Origin: Chloroflexota bacterium
Lineage (GTDB): Bacteria > Chloroflexota > Anaerolineae > B4-G1
Assembly: GCA_011046405.1 (NCBI GenBank)
Contig: DSAR01000463.1
Span: forward strand, 1 to 9,683
Length of the DNA stretch: 9,683 nt
Reading direction: 5' to 3'
A program made the translations under genes and the position numbers. The notes below the pieces were generated by a model. It saw nothing but the letters and a program-made list of their open reading frames with translations. It ran no database searches and was not told the DNA's origin. Below, one piece after another: positions 7,785 through 9,683 of this stretch; within the stretch, counting starts at the first letter, position 1; each line of letters begins with the position of its first letter.

Positions 7785-7813
7785 ATTATAACGTATCTTT
7801 GTTCCTTTGTCAA
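7785..7813 (-). promoter_or_regulatory. Perfect consensus sigma-70 promoter of the regulator-GNAT-ABC operon
   Basis: On the minus strand TTGACA (7813-7808) is followed by a spacer of exactly 17 bases and TATAAT (7790-7785). Both hexamers and the spacing equal the consensus. The start would fall about base 7778, giving a leader of roughly 40 bases before the preferred ATG. So strong a promoter implies that something must repress it, consistent with the ArsR-type protein encoded first. Confidence 0.9.
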
Positions 7814-8011
7814 AAAGATTTTATAGACATTTAGATCTAGAATTCGGAAGCCTCAAAAAGTGCAATGTGTAGCGGATTTTGAGGCGACAGTAAAACAAGG
7901 GTGTCTCTGAGATGCTCGGCTAAAGACTTCCGAATTCTTAAGTGGAAAAATCCAAGTCAAACCAAAGTCTCTCTCTTATCAAATTATCGAATCCGAGAAC
8001 GTGATCTATGC
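7814..8011. other. AT-rich divergent intergenic region
   Basis: This stretch lies between the divergent promoters of the regulator operon and the glycosyltransferase gene. It is visibly richer in A and T than the flanking genes. Apart from the nested inverted-repeat element (7839-7938) I see no open frame with a ribosome binding site. From 7939 to 8011 I see nothing further. Confidence 0.6.
7839..7938. repeat. Nested inverted-repeat element, about 100 bases
   Basis: AGAATTCGGAAG (7839-7850) and CTTCCGAATTCT (7927-7938) are perfect 12-base complements bounding the element. Inside, GCCTCAAAA (7850-7858) pairs with TTTTGAGGC (7877-7885) around an 18-base loop. It carries no protein-coding frame. 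The terminal inverted repeats recall a miniature mobile element, although no target-site duplication is evident; a structured RNA is an alternative. Confidence 0.65.
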
Positions 8012-8040
8012 TTGTGATTGTCGAGAGCGTGGGCTATAAT
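8012..8040 (+). promoter_or_regulatory. Sigma-70 promoter of the glycosyltransferase gene
   Basis: TTGTGA (8012-8017), a 17-base spacer and TATAAT (8035-8040) read on the plus strand. Predicted transcription start is near 8047, leaving a leader of only about 17 to 23 bases that contains a G-rich ribosome binding site (GGTGGGGGG, 8055-8063). Confidence 0.8.
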
Positions 8041-8063
8041 GAGATGAAAACTTCGGTGGGGGG

Positions 8064-9233
8064 ATGGACGTGCGAATCGCAATCAACGCCTGGTTCTGGG
8101 ATCGGCCCACGACGGGCAGTGGGCAGTATACGCAGCATTTGAGCGAGTACCTGGTCTCGGTGGCGCCAGCGTTGGATGTCGTGCTCGTTGGGCCACGCGC
8201 CACTTTTTCTCCAGCGTGCGCTTCGACCTCTGGCTTGCGATTTCGCCCCGTGACGCTGCCCCGACGGTGGCCCGCTGATTTGAGTAAGGTGTGGTTTGAG
8301 CAGGTGCTCTTCCCCCGCGCCTGCGCCGCGCTCGGCGCCGACGTGGCCCACGTCCCCTATTGGGCGCCGCCGATGTGGTGCAAGCCGCCCGTCGTAGTGA
8401 CCGTCCACGATCTGATTCCGTTGCTGTTACCGGCGTACCGGGGCGGGCCGTTGGCGCGGCTCTACACCGGGCTGGTGAGCGCGACCGTCCCCAGGGCGGC
8501 GTTGCTGTTCACCGATTCGGACGCCTCGCGGCGGGACGTCCTTGCCCATCTGGCGGTGGACCCAGCACGTGTGCGGACGGTCTACCTGGCGGCCGACGGG
8601 CGCTTCTCGCCACAGGCGACGCCGGGGGACGCGGCCGCCCGCGCCCGTTACGGTCTGCCGGAACGCTACGCGCTGTACCTGGCGGGTTTCGACGTGCGTA
8701 AGAATTTGGCCACGGTGGTGGGGGCCTATCGTTGGGCCGGACCGAGCATTGGGACGGCGTGTCCCCTGGTCATCGCCGGTCGATTACCGCAACAGGACTC
8801 AGCTTTCGCGCCCGATCCCCGGCGGCTGGTGCGGGAACTGGGGGTGGACGAGGCGTTCGTGCACTTCCCCGGCTTTATAGACCAGGCGGACAAGCCCGCG
8901 CTCTACCGGGGCGCGGCGGCTTTCCTCTTCCCCAGTCGCTACGAGGGCTTTGGCCTGCCGCCGTTGGAAGCGTTGGCCTGCGGCACACCGGTCGTGGGCA
9001 GCGACGTCTCGTCTATGCCGGAGATCGTGGGAAAGGCCGGCGTGTTGTTGCCGCCAGACGACGTAGAGGGGATGGCGAAGGCGCTCATTCGATTGGCCAC
9101 TGACGGGGAATTTCGCGCCGCATTGAGCCGTCGCGCGTTGGCCCAGGCGGCCCGATTTTCTTGGGCGCAGACGGCGCGCCAGACGTTGGCTGCATATCGG
9201 GAGGTTAGAGGTTGGAGATTGGGAGTTAGTTAG
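8064..9233 (+). CDS. GT4-family glycosyltransferase
   Basis: A 389-residue retaining glycosyltransferase of the GT-B fold (CAZy GT4) that transfers a sugar from a nucleotide donor, most likely at the inner face of the membrane in polysaccharide or glycolipid synthesis; donor and acceptor are unknown. The N-terminal domain begins RIAINAWFWDRPTTGSGQY with the glycine loop GSGQY (18-22), VTVHDLIPL (112-120) and TDSDASRRDV (150-159). The C-terminal donor-binding domain has AGFDVRKNL (207-215) and the family EX7E motif, E294 and E302 in FPSRYEGFGLPPLEALACGTP (289-309), then SSMPEIVGKAGVLLPP. Start may be ATG 8064 or GTG 8070; the latter gives the usual MRIAINAW N-terminus and a better distance from the G-rich site. 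The last ten residues come from a heptanucleotide repeat. It stands alone, divergent from the ABC operon. Confidence 0.94.
   Translation: MDVRIAINAWFWDRPTTGSGQYTQHLSEYLVSVAPALDVVLVGPRATFSPACASTSGLRFRPVTLPRRWPADLSKVWFEQVLFPRACAALGADVAHVPYWAPPMWCKPPVVVTVHDLIPLLLPAYRGGPLARLYTGLVSATVPRAALLFTDSDASRRDVLAHLAVDPARVRTVYLAADGRFSPQATPGDAAARARYGLPERYALYLAGFDVRKNLATVVGAYRWAGPSIGTACPLVIAGRLPQQDSAFAPDPRRLVRELGVDEAFVHFPGFIDQADKPALYRGAAAFLFPSRYEGFGLPPLEALACGTPVVGSDVSSMPEIVGKAGVLLPPDDVEGMAKALIRLATDGEFRAALSRRALAQAARFSWAQTARQTLAAYREVRGWRLGVS
9201..9233 (+). repeat. Degenerate heptanucleotide repeat at the end of the glycosyltransferase gene
   Basis: Successive 7-base units GAGGTTA, GAGGTTG, GAGATTG and GGAGTTA (9201-9228), then a partial GTTAG containing the stop. 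In this frame they encode EVRGWRLGVS and the TAG stop. The repeat has probably replaced or extended the original 3' end of the gene. Confidence 0.75.
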
Positions 9234-9265
9234 AATGACGTTTGCTTTTCCACCTGGTCAGAATG

Positions 9266-9274
9266 TGCTAAAAT
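9266..9274 (+). promoter_or_regulatory. Extended -10 promoter of the cyclic-nucleotide-binding gene
   Basis: TGCTAAAAT (9266-9274) combines the TGn extension with a good -10 box, 22 bases before the start codon. No good -35 hexamer stands 17 bases upstream, which extended -10 promoters tolerate. The gene probably has its own transcript, though read-through from the glycosyltransferase 62 bases upstream is possible because no terminator is seen between them. Confidence 0.5.
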
Positions 9275-9295
9275 GAGTCCTGAGGAGTCATAAAT

Positions 9296-9683
9296 ATGAG
9301 TCACAAAGATATCCTGGCACAACTCAAGCGGGTGCACTTTTTTGAGGACCTCAAGCGAGGTGAACTCAACGCGGTCGTCCATCTGGTAAACCGGCGGCAT
9401 TTCAAGGAAGGCGAAATCGTTTGCGAACAGGGGCGCTTGGGCCATTCGATGTACGTCGTCGAGAGCGGCGAGTTGACCGTCCATCACGTCGATTCCCAGG
9501 GCGTCGAACACCAGGTAGGTGTGTTGAACAGCGGCGATTATTTTGGCGAGACGTCTCTCCTCCTGGGCGAACCCCGGGATGCGACCGTTCGCGCCGCGCA
9601 AGATACGACGTTGCTACACATCAGCCGGGACGATTTCCAGCCCCTGCTCGATGAACAACCGTCGCTCCTGGACCACTTGAATA
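9296..9683 (+). CDS. Cyclic-nucleotide-binding domain protein, 3'-truncated by window edge
   Basis: The frame is open from ATG 9296 (MSHKDILAQLKRVHFFEDL) to the window end, giving 129 residues; GGAG lies 8 bases before the start. The residues form a Crp/PKA-type cNMP-binding domain: a leading helix FFEDLKRGELNAVV, the beta-roll entry FKEGEIVCEQGRLGHSMYVVESGEL, and a phosphate-binding cassette GDYFGETSLLLGEPRDATVRA (21 residues here written as GDYFGETSLL then LGEPRDATVRA). The cassette keeps the Gly-Glu pair and the Arg before xATV that contact the ribose and phosphate, so binding of cAMP or cGMP is plausible. Nothing after the domain is visible. It may be a Crp-like transcription factor, a channel or transporter with a regulatory domain, or a stand-alone domain; only the missing 3' part can tell. 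Confidence 0.88.
   Translation, partial: MSHKDILAQLKRVHFFEDLKRGELNAVVHLVNRRHFKEGEIVCEQGRLGHSMYVVESGELTVHHVDSQGVEHQVGVLNSGDYFGETSLLLGEPRDATVRAAQDTTLLHISRDDFQPLLDEQPSLLDHLN

Noticed and set aside
7799..7835. Possible plus-strand promoter (TTGTTC or TTGTCA with TATAGA or TTTAGA)
   Set aside because: Hexamers are poor and occur in AT-rich DNA overlapping the strong minus-strand promoter; no gene directly follows.
7839..7938. Insertion sequence or transposon carrying genes
   Set aside because: No transposase frame and no visible target-site duplication, so only a miniature element or RNA is considered.
9230..9601. 123-residue minus-strand frame
   Set aside because: Antisense to the cyclic-nucleotide-binding gene, which has a clear domain, promoter and ribosome binding site.

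Overview
The window is GC-rich bacterial chromosome with short intergenic gaps. Its gene types (glutamyl-tRNA synthetase, GNAT acetyltransferases, ABC-2 exporter, GT4 glycosyltransferase, cyclic-nucleotide-binding protein), consensus sigma-70 promoters and Shine-Dalgarno sites fit a free-living bacterium. The degenerate GAGGTTA/GAGATTG heptad tract and palindromic intergenic elements remind me of Chloroflexota (Anaerolineae/Caldilineae-like). That lineage is an inference from style, not a demonstrated assignment.

Layout. (1) 2-1474, plus strand: gltX, cut at its 5' end by the window edge, followed by a textbook intrinsic terminator at 1544-1576. (2) 1475-1908: convergent intergenic region with no convincing gene, holding two hairpins, a 35-base near-perfect palindrome and a run of 12 C. 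(3) 1909-3610, minus strand: a GNAT acetyltransferase and a class I SAM methyltransferase that overlap by 8 bases; the methyltransferase starts at TTG behind a strong Shine-Dalgarno site. (4) 3611-3872: non-coding, packed with short direct and inverted repeats. (5) 3873-7736, minus strand: four genes in transcription order, namely an ArsR-type regulator with a large N-terminal domain, a tandem-GNAT protein, an ABC ATPase and an ABC-2 permease. They are preceded by a perfect TTGACA-N17-TATAAT promoter with an inverted repeat over the predicted start site. (6) 7814-8011: AT-rich non-coding stretch with a nested inverted-repeat element. (7) 8012-9233, plus strand: a GT4 glycosyltransferase with its own good promoter and a C-terminus encoded by a heptanucleotide repeat. 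(8) 9296-end, plus strand: a cyclic-nucleotide-binding domain protein cut by the window edge, with an extended -10 promoter.

How the genes may work together. The regulator, tandem acetyltransferase and two-gene ABC exporter look like one regulated operon: a sensor/repressor, a modifying enzyme and an efflux pump. A second acetyltransferase and a methyltransferase lie just downstream on the same strand, across a repeat-filled 262-base gap. This is compatible with a small-molecule detoxification or resistance module, but no substrate can be read from the sequence. The glycosyltransferase and the cyclic-nucleotide-binding protein appear to be independent units. I did not find a clearly novel defence or mobile system; the most interesting signals are the regulated operon and the intergenic repeat elements.
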